The notes under the pieces were generated by a model that had not been told where the DNA came from, did not search any database, and saw only the letters and a program-made list of their open reading frames with translations. Positions 1 through 5,278 of a DNA stretch of 6,192 nt are shown here, piece by piece. This DNA comes from Clostridiales bacterium (GTDB lineage Bacteria > Bacillota > Clostridia > Christensenellales > JAISNN01): positions 1-6,192 of the forward strand of contig JAITOQ010000001.1 in NCBI GenBank assembly GCA_031289865.1, in the 5' to 3' direction. Each line of letters begins with the position of its first letter. Within the stretch, counting starts at the first letter, position 1. A program made the translations under genes and the position numbers.

Positions 1-1
1 A

Positions 2-2110
2 TTTACCGCGGAAAACCTACAGGTGCTCATAGGTCGTTACAAAAAATACTACAAGGAAAAGATGAAAGAGGAGTTTCCTCAAGACCCTAAGGTTCAGCTT
101 TTGGGTGCGGTCGAGGCGGTGTTCCGTTCGTGGGACAATCCGCGCGCAAACACCTACAGGAGAATGAACGACATTCCGTCCGATTGGGGGACGGCGGTCA
201 ACGTACAGTCTATGGTATTCGGAAATACGGGCGACACGTCGGGTACGGGCGTAGCGTTTACGAGAGATCCGTCCACGGGCGAAAAGAAGCTCTACGGCGA
301 ATTCCTCATGAACGCTCAAGGCGAGGACGTGGTCGCGGGTATCCGTACTCCGTCAAAGCTCGATCAATTAGAGAACGTCAACAAGGAGGCTTACCGCCAA
401 TTTGTCGAAATAGCTACAAAGCTCGAGAACCATTACAAGGATATGCAGGACATGGAGTTTACTATCGAAGAGGGTAAACTATATATGCTCCAAACCCGTA
501 ACGGCAAGCGCACCGCCCAAGCCGCGGTCAAGATTGCGGTCGATCTCGTAAAGGAGGGCAAAATCACCGAAAAGGAAGCCCTCTTAAAAATCGAACCGAA
601 ACAGCTCGATTCGCTGCTCCACCCGCAATTCAGCGCAAAAAAACTAAAACAAGCTACTCCGATCTCAAAGGGACTCCCCGCGTCGCCGGGAGCCGCGGTC
701 GGTAAAATCTGCTTTTCTCAAGAAGAAGCGGTTGAAAAGGCTAAAAAGAATAAGGTGGTTCTCGTTCGGCTCGAAACCTCTCCGGAAGACATCGAGGGAA
801 TGAACGTCGCGGAGGGTATGCTTACCGCCCGCGGCGGTATGACCTCTCACGCGGCGGTCGTCGCCCGCGGAATGGGTCGTTGCTGTGTAGCGGGCTGTCA
901 AGAGCTCGTTATCGACGAGGAAAAAGGAACGCTCACTATAAACGGAAAGAAATTTACCGGAGAGGACTATCTGTCGCTCGACGGCTCGACGGGAAATATC
1001 TATGAGGGAATCATCGACGTAGAGCCCGCCGATCTTTCGGGAGATTACGATACTATTATGAGTTGGGCTGACAAATACAAGTCGCTCGTCGTCCGTACAA
1101 ACGCGGACACGCCGCAAGACGCCGCTCAAGCCGTCGTATTCGGCGCAAAGGGTATCGGGCTGTGCCGTACGGAACACATGTTCTTTGCGGAGGACAGAAT
1201 AGCGGCGGTTCGCGAGATGATACTCTCGACGGACGAAAAGGGAAGACGCGCCGCGCTCGACAAAATCCTACCTATGCAGAGAGAGGACTTTATCGGCATA
1301 TATGAGGCGATGGGCGAATTGCCCGTCACTATCCGCTATTTAGACCCGCCGCTCCACGAATTTCTCCCTCACAAGGACGAGGAAATCGCCGCGCTCGCAA
1401 AAGACATGGGCGTAAAAGCCAAAGCGTTAAAGGCGACCGTCGAGAGCTTACACGAATTTAACCCTATGATGGGTCATCGCGGCTGCCGTTTGGCGGTGTC
1501 GTATCCCGAAATTGCGGAAATGCAGACTCAAGCGGTCATCGAGGCGGCAATCTATGTCAACAAAAAAGGCATAAAGGTCAAGCCCGAAATCATGATACCG
1601 CTCGTCGGAGAGGTCAAGGAGTTTAAATTTGTCAAGGATATCGTCGACAGAACCGCGAAAAAGGTCATGGAAAACAACGGCTATACTGTCGAATATACCG
1701 TCGGTACTATGATCGAGATCCCGCGTGCGGCAATCCTCGCGGACGAAATCGCAAAGGAAGCGGCGTTCTTCTCGTTCGGGACAAACGATTTGACACAAAT
1801 GACATTCGGATTCAGCCGTGATGATTCGGGCAAGTTTTTGGAACACTATTACGCTACTAAAATCTTTGAAAGCGACCCGTTCGCAAAGCTCGACCAAAAC
1901 GGAGTAGGCAAGCTTATACAAATGGCGGCGAAATTAGGAAGATCGACCAACGACCACATCAAGTTAGGTATCTGCGGCGAACACGGCGGCGACCCGTCGT
2001 CGGTCGAATTTTGCCACAACATAGGGCTGAATTACGTCTCTTGCTCGCCGTTCAGAGTCCCTATCGCAAGGCTCGCGGCGGCTCAAGCCAATATCAAAAA
2101 CCCACGATAA
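2..2110 (+). CDS. ppdK: Pyruvate, phosphate dikinase, 5'-truncated by window edge
   Basis: Interconverts pyruvate + ATP + Pi with PEP + AMP + PPi in the cytoplasm. In anaerobic Firmicutes it often works in PPi-linked glycolysis. The frame is open from base 2, giving 702 residues. Against the 874-residue Clostridium symbiosum enzyme, as I recall it, about 172 N-terminal residues are missing, that is the first part of the ATP-grasp domain. Seen in order: the rest of the nucleotide-binding domain (MQDMEFTIEEGKLYMLQTRNG), the swivelling phosphohistidine domain with GGMTSHAAVVARGMG, and the C-terminal TIM barrel. The catalytic His is at 848-850 (equivalent to H455), with the regulatory-type Thr two residues before it. 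Barrel residues present are Arg 1166-1168 (R561), Arg 1334-1336 (R617), Glu in GTMIEIPRA, Asn in FGTNDLTQ, and the general acid Cys in GICGEHGGDP at 1973-1975 (C831). All catalytic residues are intact, so the gene looks functional. Codons are C/G-ending (ctc, gtc, ccg), as expected for a highly expressed gene. Confidence 0.98.
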   Translation, partial: FTAENLQVLIGRYKKYYKEKMKEEFPQDPKVQLLGAVEAVFRSWDNPRANTYRRMNDIPSDWGTAVNVQSMVFGNTGDTSGTGVAFTRDPSTGEKKLYGEFLMNAQGEDVVAGIRTPSKLDQLENVNKEAYRQFVEIATKLENHYKDMQDMEFTIEEGKLYMLQTRNGKRTAQAAVKIAVDLVKEGKITEKEALLKIEPKQLDSLLHPQFSAKKLKQATPISKGLPASPGAAVGKICFSQEEAVEKAKKNKVVLVRLETSPEDIEGMNVAEGMLTARGGMTSHAAVVARGMGRCCVAGCQELVIDEEKGTLTINGKKFTGEDYLSLDGSTGNIYEGIIDVEPADLSGDYDTIMSWADKYKSLVVRTNADTPQDAAQAVVFGAKGIGLCRTEHMFFAEDRIAAVREMILSTDEKGRRAALDKILPMQREDFIGIYEAMGELPVTIRYLDPPLHEFLPHKDEEIAALAKDMGVKAKALKATVESLHEFNPMMGHRGCRLAVSYPEIAEMQTQAVIEAAIYVNKKGIKVKPEIMIPLVGEVKEFKFVKDIVDRTAKKVMENNGYTVEYTVGTMIEIPRAAILADEIAKEAAFFSFGTNDLTQMTFGFSRDDSGKFLEHYYATKIFESDPFAKLDQNGVGKLIQMAAKLGRSTNDHIKLGICGEHGGDPSSVEFCHNIGLNYVSCSPFRVPIARLAAAQANIKNPR

Positions 2111-2126
2111 TAAGGAGGGCAGGCAT

Positions 2127-3179
2127 ATGGCTGTAATTTTAGGTATTCTATTCGCCGTGCTATTCATAGCGGGCGGGTTATTCACGGCATACGGTATACG
2201 TCTCAAAAACAAGAATAAAAACGGTTCAAAGAGTAAAATCATCATCGGCGTATCGGTATTTGTCGTATTTTTCGGATTGTTTATCTTTATCCCGTTCGGA
2301 TTAAAGACGGTCAAGACGGGCGAAATAGCGGTAGTGCAAAAATACGGAGAAGCTGTAAAAACAGAAACGGCGGGTATGCACCTCGTAAACGTAGTAAGTA
2401 CAAAGTATGTCATATACGATTTAAAAACACAAGAGGTCACAAGTCAAATAGGCGCGTATTCAAAGGACGCGCAGTCGATGGAAGCAACTATCACTGTGCA
2501 GTTTCGCATTCAAGCGGACAAGGTATTGGATATAAACAAGGAATTCGGTTCGTTAGATACCCTCACAAGCCGCATAAGAGCCATATCCGAAGAACGAACA
2601 AAGTCGGTCTTGAGTGAAGATTCGGCAATGGATTTAATTGCAAAAAGAGGCTCATTATCTTTAACGGTTGAAACCAAAATAAAGGACGCAGTCAAGCAAT
2701 ACTACATTGACATAACTCTCGTCGCTATCACCGACATAACTTTCAGTTCCGTTTTTGAGCAAACGGTAGAACAAAAGATGATTGCGGAGCAACAGATTGC
2801 AAAAGCGAAATACGAAGCCGAACAAGCCATTATCAAGGCTCAACAAGACTTAGACGTCGCTAAGCTCAACGCGGAGCAAGCGATAGAAAAAGCAAGGGGC
2901 GAAGCCGAGGCGAGAATCGAGACCGCAAGAGGCGAAGCCAAAGCTTTAAAATTGAAATCTATCGAAGTAGCGAGGGCGTTGGGCTTTACAATCGTAGACG
3001 TATTAGACGCGGACGGCGAGATTGTAGACTATGAAATAGATATGACGGGAAAAACCGATGCGGAGATAAAAGTAATCACCGATTATCTAAAGTATATCGC
3101 ATATCTCGAAGCATGGGACGGAAAACTTCCGGAGGTTATCGGCGACGGCAGCGGTTTGGGATTGATTATCAATCCTTAA
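2127..3179 (+). CDS. SPFH/band 7 (prohibitin-like) membrane protein
   Basis: A 350-residue member of the SPFH superfamily (stomatin, prohibitin, flotillin, HflK/C). Such proteins form membrane-bound oligomers that organise membrane domains or proteases. Two hydrophobic segments (about 2-24 and 38-59) are separated by a short Lys/Asn-rich loop. The SPFH domain follows (about 60-215, opening with VKTGEIAVVQKYGE). Next is an Ala/Glu/Lys-rich coiled coil (about 213-278), then an acidic stretch of about 40 residues (279-318), and a C-terminal motif YLEAWDGKLP (326-335) with a Gly-rich tail. The coiled coil running into a WDGKLP-type motif is what I recall from prohibitin-like bacterial SPFH proteins; the acidic stretch seems extra. 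The start is fixed by AAGGAGGG at 2112-2119, seven bases before ATG. Only 16 bases separate it from ppdK, so one transcript is likely. Codons are more A/T-ending (tta, ata) than in ppdK. The family is secure; the specific role is unknown. Confidence 0.92.
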   Translation: MAVILGILFAVLFIAGGLFTAYGIRLKNKNKNGSKSKIIIGVSVFVVFFGLFIFIPFGLKTVKTGEIAVVQKYGEAVKTETAGMHLVNVVSTKYVIYDLKTQEVTSQIGAYSKDAQSMEATITVQFRIQADKVLDINKEFGSLDTLTSRIRAISEERTKSVLSEDSAMDLIAKRGSLSLTVETKIKDAVKQYYIDITLVAITDITFSSVFEQTVEQKMIAEQQIAKAKYEAEQAIIKAQQDLDVAKLNAEQAIEKARGEAEARIETARGEAKALKLKSIEVARALGFTIVDVLDADGEIVDYEIDMTGKTDAEIKVITDYLKYIAYLEAWDGKLPEVIGDGSGLGLIINP

Positions 3180-3266
3180 AGCGTGAAAAAACTTTATTTT
3201 GCTCCGCATATTTTTTCAAATCCTACGCATTCTACTTGTGAACCAATCGGTAGCCTCCTTTATGAA

Positions 3267-3314
3267 ACCTTTTTAGGAATCGCAAAGCAGACGACTTTGC
3301 GGTTCTTAAGAGGT
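3267..3314 (+). promoter_or_regulatory. Long hairpin in the yqzL leader (hairpin 1)
   Basis: An imperfect inverted repeat that can form about 20 base pairs: ACCTTTT, one bulged T, AGGAATCGCAAAG, loop CAGACGA, then CTTTGCGGTTCTTAAGAGGT. Several pairs are G-U. No T-tract follows, so it does not read as an intrinsic terminator of the ppdK-SPFH unit. The left arm ACCTTTT (3267-3273) is also complementary to AAAAGGT at 3360-3366, the start of the yqzL ribosome binding site. It could be a cis-regulatory RNA, an mRNA stabiliser at the end of the SPFH transcript, or a dispersed palindromic repeat. The structure is seen directly; function is inference. Confidence 0.55.
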
Positions 3315-3317
3315 CTG

Positions 3318-3351
3318 TGATGAGGTTTCGCCTTTCGGCGTTACTTCATCA
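3318..3351 (+). promoter_or_regulatory. Second leader hairpin (hairpin 2)
   Basis: Stem TGATGAGGT paired with ACTTCATCA, a two-base T-T internal mismatch, then CGCC-TTTC-GGCG at the tip, thirteen pairs in all with one G-U. On the opposite strand the tip is CGCC-GAAA-GGCG, a GNRA tetraloop, so a minus-strand transcript would fold even better. It lies between hairpin 1 and the yqzL ribosome binding site and is not followed by a T-tract. AGGTTTC inside it (3323-3329 region) is complementary to GAAACCT (3264-3270), which overlaps the foot of hairpin 1, so the two hairpins could compete. Confidence 0.5.
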
Positions 3352-3360
3352 TCGGCTTTA

Positions 3361-3369
3361 AAAGGTGGG
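3361..3369 (+). promoter_or_regulatory. yqzL ribosome binding site, 3'-shifted type
   Basis: AAAGGTGGG lies just before ATG 3372. It matches the AGGTG part of the extended anti-Shine-Dalgarno complement rather than the usual AGGAGG core, so it is a weaker site than those of its neighbours. It sits directly after two hairpins, and its first bases can pair with the left arm of hairpin 1. Access to this site may therefore depend on how the leader folds. Confidence 0.55.
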
Positions 3370-3371
3370 CA

Positions 3372-3464
3372 ATGGATAACGAAAAAAAATTGTGGGCTAT
3401 GTTTGAGAGGAGCGGTGATCCGCAGCTCTACAGACTGTATCGGGCGATAAAAGAGAAAGAATAG
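3372..3464 (+). CDS. yqzL: YqzL-like small protein
   Basis: A 30-residue protein. The core LWAMFERSGDPQLYRLYRAI resembles the YqzL-like family: a Trp and Phe, a short turn with a small and an acidic residue, then a tyrosine-containing helix (in Bacillus, roughly W-x-V-F-x-x-T-G-x-x-x-x-Y-L-L-F-K). YqzL genes typically sit immediately upstream of recO, as here, and that placement is the strongest support. No biochemical function is established to my knowledge. This copy ends right after the core helix in KEKE, shorter than the Bacillus protein of about 47 residues. It closes with two in-frame stops, TAG TGA. The start is ATG 3372 with AAAGGTGGG upstream. The gap to recO is 199 bases, unusually large for this pair. 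Confidence 0.8.
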   Translation: MDNEKKLWAMFERSGDPQLYRLYRAIKEKE

Positions 3465-3600
3465 TGATCGGCGGTGAATGCGGCGGCGGGAATGCCGCGG
3501 CGCGTGTTTCGGATAGCCGAATGACGGACGAAAAAACGATAGGCTTAACAGCGACGTTGCGACTTGTGCCGTCCGTATTGAGAATTGTTACTTTGTAACG
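3465..3600 (+). other. G+C-rich, foldable spacer between yqzL and recO, function unknown
   Basis: This spacer is richer in G+C than the other intergenic regions and holds several potential helices: GCGGC with GCCGC (3483-3498), TTCGG-ATAG-CCGAA (3508-3521), a seven-pair long-range helix ACGGACG/CGTCCGT (3524-3530 with 3570-3576), and GTTAC-TTT-GTAAC (3587-3599). A GTG at 3464 overlaps the yqzL stop by one base and opens a 44-codon frame to the TAA at 3596-3598, with codon use similar to the neighbours but no family I recognise and no good ribosome binding site. The opposite strand is also open across it. It may be a structured RNA, a small coupled gene, or a decayed gene end; I cannot choose. 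From 3600 to 3650 it becomes A+T rich. Confidence 0.35.
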
Positions 3601-3654
3601 GAATAGATTTGAATTGTATGAGTGCGCCCGAAAGAACTTGATTTTTTTTAAAAC

Positions 3655-3658
3655 GGAG
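3655..3658 (+). promoter_or_regulatory. recO ribosome binding site (decides the start)
   Basis: GGAG at 3655-3658 is five bases before ATG 3664. A GTG at 3658-3660 is in the same frame and two codons earlier, but it overlaps this site and has no ribosome binding site of its own. ATG 3664 is therefore the better start. Confidence 0.7.
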
Positions 3659-3663
3659 TGCAA

Positions 3664-4392
3664 ATGGACGGAATCGTAACGAACGCACTTTGTGTCAGAA
3701 GCGTCGATTATCTCGACAGCAAGACATTACTCACTTTATGTACAATAGAGAAGGGCAAGATTAACGCGGTGATTCGCGGAGCAAAATCCGAGAAATCCAA
3801 GCTGAGATTTGCCGCTTCTCTTTTGTGCTTTGGGGAGTATGTTTTGGCGGAGCGAGGCGGGTACTATACCGTCACGAATTGCGCGCTCACGGAGGGCTTT
3901 TACGAGGTGCGGAAGGATCTTCCGCGCCTTTATTCCGCGTTTGCGGTCGCGGAGCTTTTGGACAAATTGACCGTAGAGCATGCGGATATTTCCGAATATG
4001 TCTATGAGGGGCTTGACGCGCTAAAGGGGATAGCGTATAAGACGGATCCTTTGCTTTCGCTCCTAAAATTTTTGGTTAAAGCTTTGGAATTTTCGGGCTT
4101 TCCGCTTTCGTTAAAAAAATGTATGACTTGCGGCGCGCCCGTATACAGAGGCTATATCGACGTATCGAGAGGAGGCGGGGTGTGCCTCAAATGTCAGTCT
4201 CTCGAATCCGACGCCGTAGACCCCGCGACATACGGGCTTTTGTACGCCTTGACGTACGGGACGGAAATCCCGAACGGAGTAGGCGAAAGACATTTTTTTG
4301 AGGGGATACATATCGTTTATAAATTTATTTCCGCATACGCCGATGTGAAAATCAATTCGGTTTCACAGCTAATAAAGCTTTTAGCAACGTGA
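3664..4392 (+). CDS. recO: DNA repair protein RecO
   Basis: A 242-residue RecO, the recombination mediator that works with RecR (and RecF) to load RecA onto SSB-coated single-stranded DNA, and that also anneals strands. Length is normal for the family (about 240-260). The N-terminal part (about 1-80) matches the RecO OB fold: a short beta strand with VRSVDYLDSKTLLTLCT, then KGKINAVIRGAKSEKSKLRF, a basic segment typical of the DNA-binding face. The helical C-terminal domain follows, carrying a four-cysteine zinc site: C153-M-T-C156 and C174-L-K-C177. All four ligands are intact. The start is ATG 3664 with GGAG five bases upstream. Context agrees, as yqzL precedes it in many Firmicutes. Era, often just upstream in Bacillus, is absent; ppdK and an SPFH gene take that place. 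Confidence 0.95.
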   Translation: MDGIVTNALCVRSVDYLDSKTLLTLCTIEKGKINAVIRGAKSEKSKLRFAASLLCFGEYVLAERGGYYTVTNCALTEGFYEVRKDLPRLYSAFAVAELLDKLTVEHADISEYVYEGLDALKGIAYKTDPLLSLLKFLVKALEFSGFPLSLKKCMTCGAPVYRGYIDVSRGGGVCLKCQSLESDAVDPATYGLLYALTYGTEIPNGVGERHFFEGIHIVYKFISAYADVKINSVSQLIKLLAT

Positions 4393-4432
4393 CGTTGTAT
4401 GTAAAAATTCATTACCGTTTAACAATAGAGAT

Positions 4433-4444
4433 ATATAATTATAT
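4433..4444. repeat. Perfect AT palindrome ATATAATTATAT
   Basis: A 12-base perfect palindrome in the A+T-rich stretch just before the heptamer repeats. In such a composition it may be chance. It marks the left border of the repeat-laden intergenic region. Confidence 0.35.
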
Positions 4445-4458
4445 CGTAGTCTAAAAAA

Positions 4459-4507
4459 GGTAATAGGTAATAGGTAATAGGTAAAAGGTAATAGGTAATA
4501 GGTAATA
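4459..4507. repeat. Heptanucleotide tandem repeat, GGTAATA x7
   Basis: Seven contiguous 7-base units: three GGTAATA, one GGTAAAA, three GGTAATA. The array is exactly 49 bases and the single variant is the central unit. It lies 66 bases after the recO stop. Heptamer arrays are known from cyanobacteria as short tandemly repeated repetitive sequences and also turn up in other genomes. Read on the minus strand it gives a Tyr-Leu-Leu-Pro-rich peptide that is not a real protein. Slipped-strand copy number variation is likely, but nothing here shows an effect on a gene. Confidence 0.95.
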
Positions 4508-4528
4508 AGTGAGGAGATGAAGAGAAAT

Positions 4529-4600
4529 GCGATTCGGAGAAATCGTTTTAGATTCTTCGCTTCGCTCAGAATGACGACGGACGACCGAGGGCGGTCGCCA
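4529..4600. repeat. REP-like dispersed intergenic element
   Basis: The central piece GATTCTTCGCTTCGCTCAGA (from 4551, continuing ATGAC) contains the inverted pair ATTCT/AGAAT (4552-4556 and 4568-4572). From memory, this string and its minus-strand peptide VILSEAKNL recur between genes in many unrelated bacterial genomes and are often miscalled as hypothetical proteins. It is flanked by two further hairpins: CGATT-CGGAGA-AATCG followed by TTTT (4530-4549), and CGACCG-AGGG-CGGTCG (4582-4597). No transposase is nearby. Recurrence cannot be verified from one window, since only one copy is present. Confidence 0.55.
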
Positions 4601-4641
4601 TGAGCCAAGGTACTACAGAGATATTTACTTTATAATCCGCA

Positions 4642-4662
4642 ATTCTGCATTCTGCATTCTGC
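4642..4662. repeat. Heptanucleotide tandem repeat, ATTCTGC x3
   Basis: Three perfect contiguous ATTCTGC units. This is a second heptamer family, different in sequence from the GGTAATA array 135 bases upstream but the same unit length. It passes directly into an 18-base repeat that ends with the same heptamer. The minus-strand reading gives an Asn-Ala-Glu-Cys-rich peptide that should not be taken as coding. Confidence 0.95.
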
Positions 4663-4728
4663 ATTAAAAAAGCATTCTGCATTAAAAAAGCATTCTGCAT
4701 TGAAAATAGTATTAAAAAAAGATTCCGC
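4663..4728. repeat. 18-base tandem repeat, two perfect copies and one diverged
   Basis: ATTAAAAAAGCATTCTGC occurs twice in direct succession (4663-4680, 4681-4698). After a 12-base spacer a third copy with three mismatches follows (ATTAAAAAAAGATTCCGC, 4711-4728). Each unit is an A-tract plus the ATTCTGC heptamer of the adjoining array, so the 18-mer probably arose by insertion of an A-tract into, and then duplication of, the heptamer array. It ends 46 bases before the yyaC-like start. Confidence 0.9.
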
Positions 4729-4738
4729 GTCAATAATA
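4709..4738 (+). promoter_or_regulatory. Possible forespore-type promoter before the yyaC-like gene
   Basis: GTATT (4709-4713), 18 bases, then AATAATA (4732-4738). This resembles the sigma-G/F pattern as I recall it (GHATR, 17-18 bases, CATWHTA), with one mismatch in each box. It is suitably placed, about 37 bases before ATG, and the downstream gene belongs to a sporulation family. The region is A+T rich, so a chance match is quite possible. No good sigma-A pair was seen here. Confidence 0.25.
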
Positions 4739-4774
4739 TTTCGGTATTGCAAGTGAGCAAACGGAGGATTATCT

Positions 4775-5278
4775 ATGACGGACGGAACAAAAAGATTCGG
4801 ACACGCTTTAAGCCCCCTTCCCGTGATACTGTGTATCGGGAGCGATAGGGTAGCGGGGGATTTGTTGGGACCCGCGGTGGGCAAAAAACTGACCTCTAAT
4901 TACGACATTGCCGCATACGTCTACGGAGTGACGGGACGCAATGTAAACGGGGTCAATATCGACGGATATTACGACTTTGTGCGTAAAAATCACGGCGATA
5001 GCGCGGTGATTGCGGTGGATGCGTGCCTCGGCAATAAGAGCGAAATCGGAAAGATAAAGATAGGACGGGCGGGAATCGGCGCGGGGTATGCCGTCGGAAA
5101 GACGGGAAAACGCTACGGCGACGTCGGCGTCGTCGGGATCGTCGGGGAAAACACGGCGGACAACGTTATGCAATTACTCTCCGTCAAATACGACCTTATA
5201 GAGGATTTGAGCGGAAGGATTGCGCGATATCTTGCGGAGAATTTGAATTCATTGGCGAAACGTCGCAATTCCGTTTGA
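4775..5278 (+). CDS. yyaC: YyaC-family sporulation protein (DUF1256), peptidase-like fold
   Basis: A 167-residue protein of the YyaC family (DUF1256), found almost only in endospore formers and their relatives. Family hallmarks are present: CIGSDRVAGDLLGPAVG (residues 20-36, family form CIGTDRxxGDxLGP), VYGVTGRNVNGVN, AVIAVDACLG with Asp82 (77-86), the Gly-rich GRAGIGAGYAVGK, and a late GDVGVVGIVG. The two Asp-containing motifs (D24/D29 and D82) resemble the metal-binding pattern of hydrogenase maturation proteases of the HybD type and of the spore protease GPR, which suggests a peptidase-like fold; activity is not established. No signal peptide or membrane segment is seen. The start is ATG 4775 with GGAGG at 4763-4767, seven bases upstream. 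It is separated from recO by 382 repeat-rich bases, so it probably has its own promoter. Length is close to the family norm (about 170-205). Actual sporulation by this organism cannot be concluded from one gene. Confidence 0.88.
   Translation: MTDGTKRFGHALSPLPVILCIGSDRVAGDLLGPAVGKKLTSNYDIAAYVYGVTGRNVNGVNIDGYYDFVRKNHGDSAVIAVDACLGNKSEIGKIKIGRAGIGAGYAVGKTGKRYGDVGVVGIVGENTADNVMQLLSVKYDLIEDLSGRIARYLAENLNSLAKRRNSV

Noticed and set aside
665..1177. Open frame of 170 codons on the minus strand inside ppdK
   Set aside because: It lies opposite the strongly conserved phosphohistidine region of ppdK and has no recognisable domain. Its openness follows from the codon bias of ppdK. The same holds for 17-319, 1126-1329, 1448-1921 and 1964-2440 on the minus strand and 130-477 on the plus strand.
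3184..3218. Terminator after the SPFH gene
   Set aside because: TGAAAAAA (3184-3191) can pair with TTTTTTCA (3211-3218), but the stem is almost all A-T with a 19-base loop and no T-tract after it.
3556..3585. Sigma-A promoter for recO (TTGCGA, 17 bases, GAGAAT)
   Set aside because: Both boxes match only four of six positions, no better than expected by chance.
3642..3649. Terminator before recO, from a run of eight T
   Set aside because: No hairpin stands directly upstream of the T-run; the nearest (3587-3599) is about 40 bases away. It would also end transcription just before recO.
3658..3660. GTG as the start of recO
   Set aside because: It overlaps the only ribosome binding site (GGAG 3655-3658); ATG 3664 has the right spacing.
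3397..3663. Open frame of 88 codons on the minus strand across yqzL and its spacer
   Set aside because: It overlaps yqzL almost entirely, has no family resemblance, and its Pro-rich part is the complement of the Gly-rich G+C segment. The segment is kept as an unexplained feature instead.
4459..4728. CRISPR array
   Set aside because: The repeats are 7 or 18 bases with no unique spacers of 26-50 bases between them, and there are no cas genes.
4381..4884. Overlapping minus-strand open frames (ends 4608, 4760 and 4884)
   Set aside because: They are translations of the heptamer arrays and the REP-like element (repeated Tyr-Leu-Leu-Pro and Asn-Ala-Glu-Cys patterns); such repeat peptides are a known annotation artefact.
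4808..5173. Minus-strand open frame of 121 codons
   Set aside because: It is opposite the conserved YyaC-family gene and has no recognisable motif or ribosome binding site.
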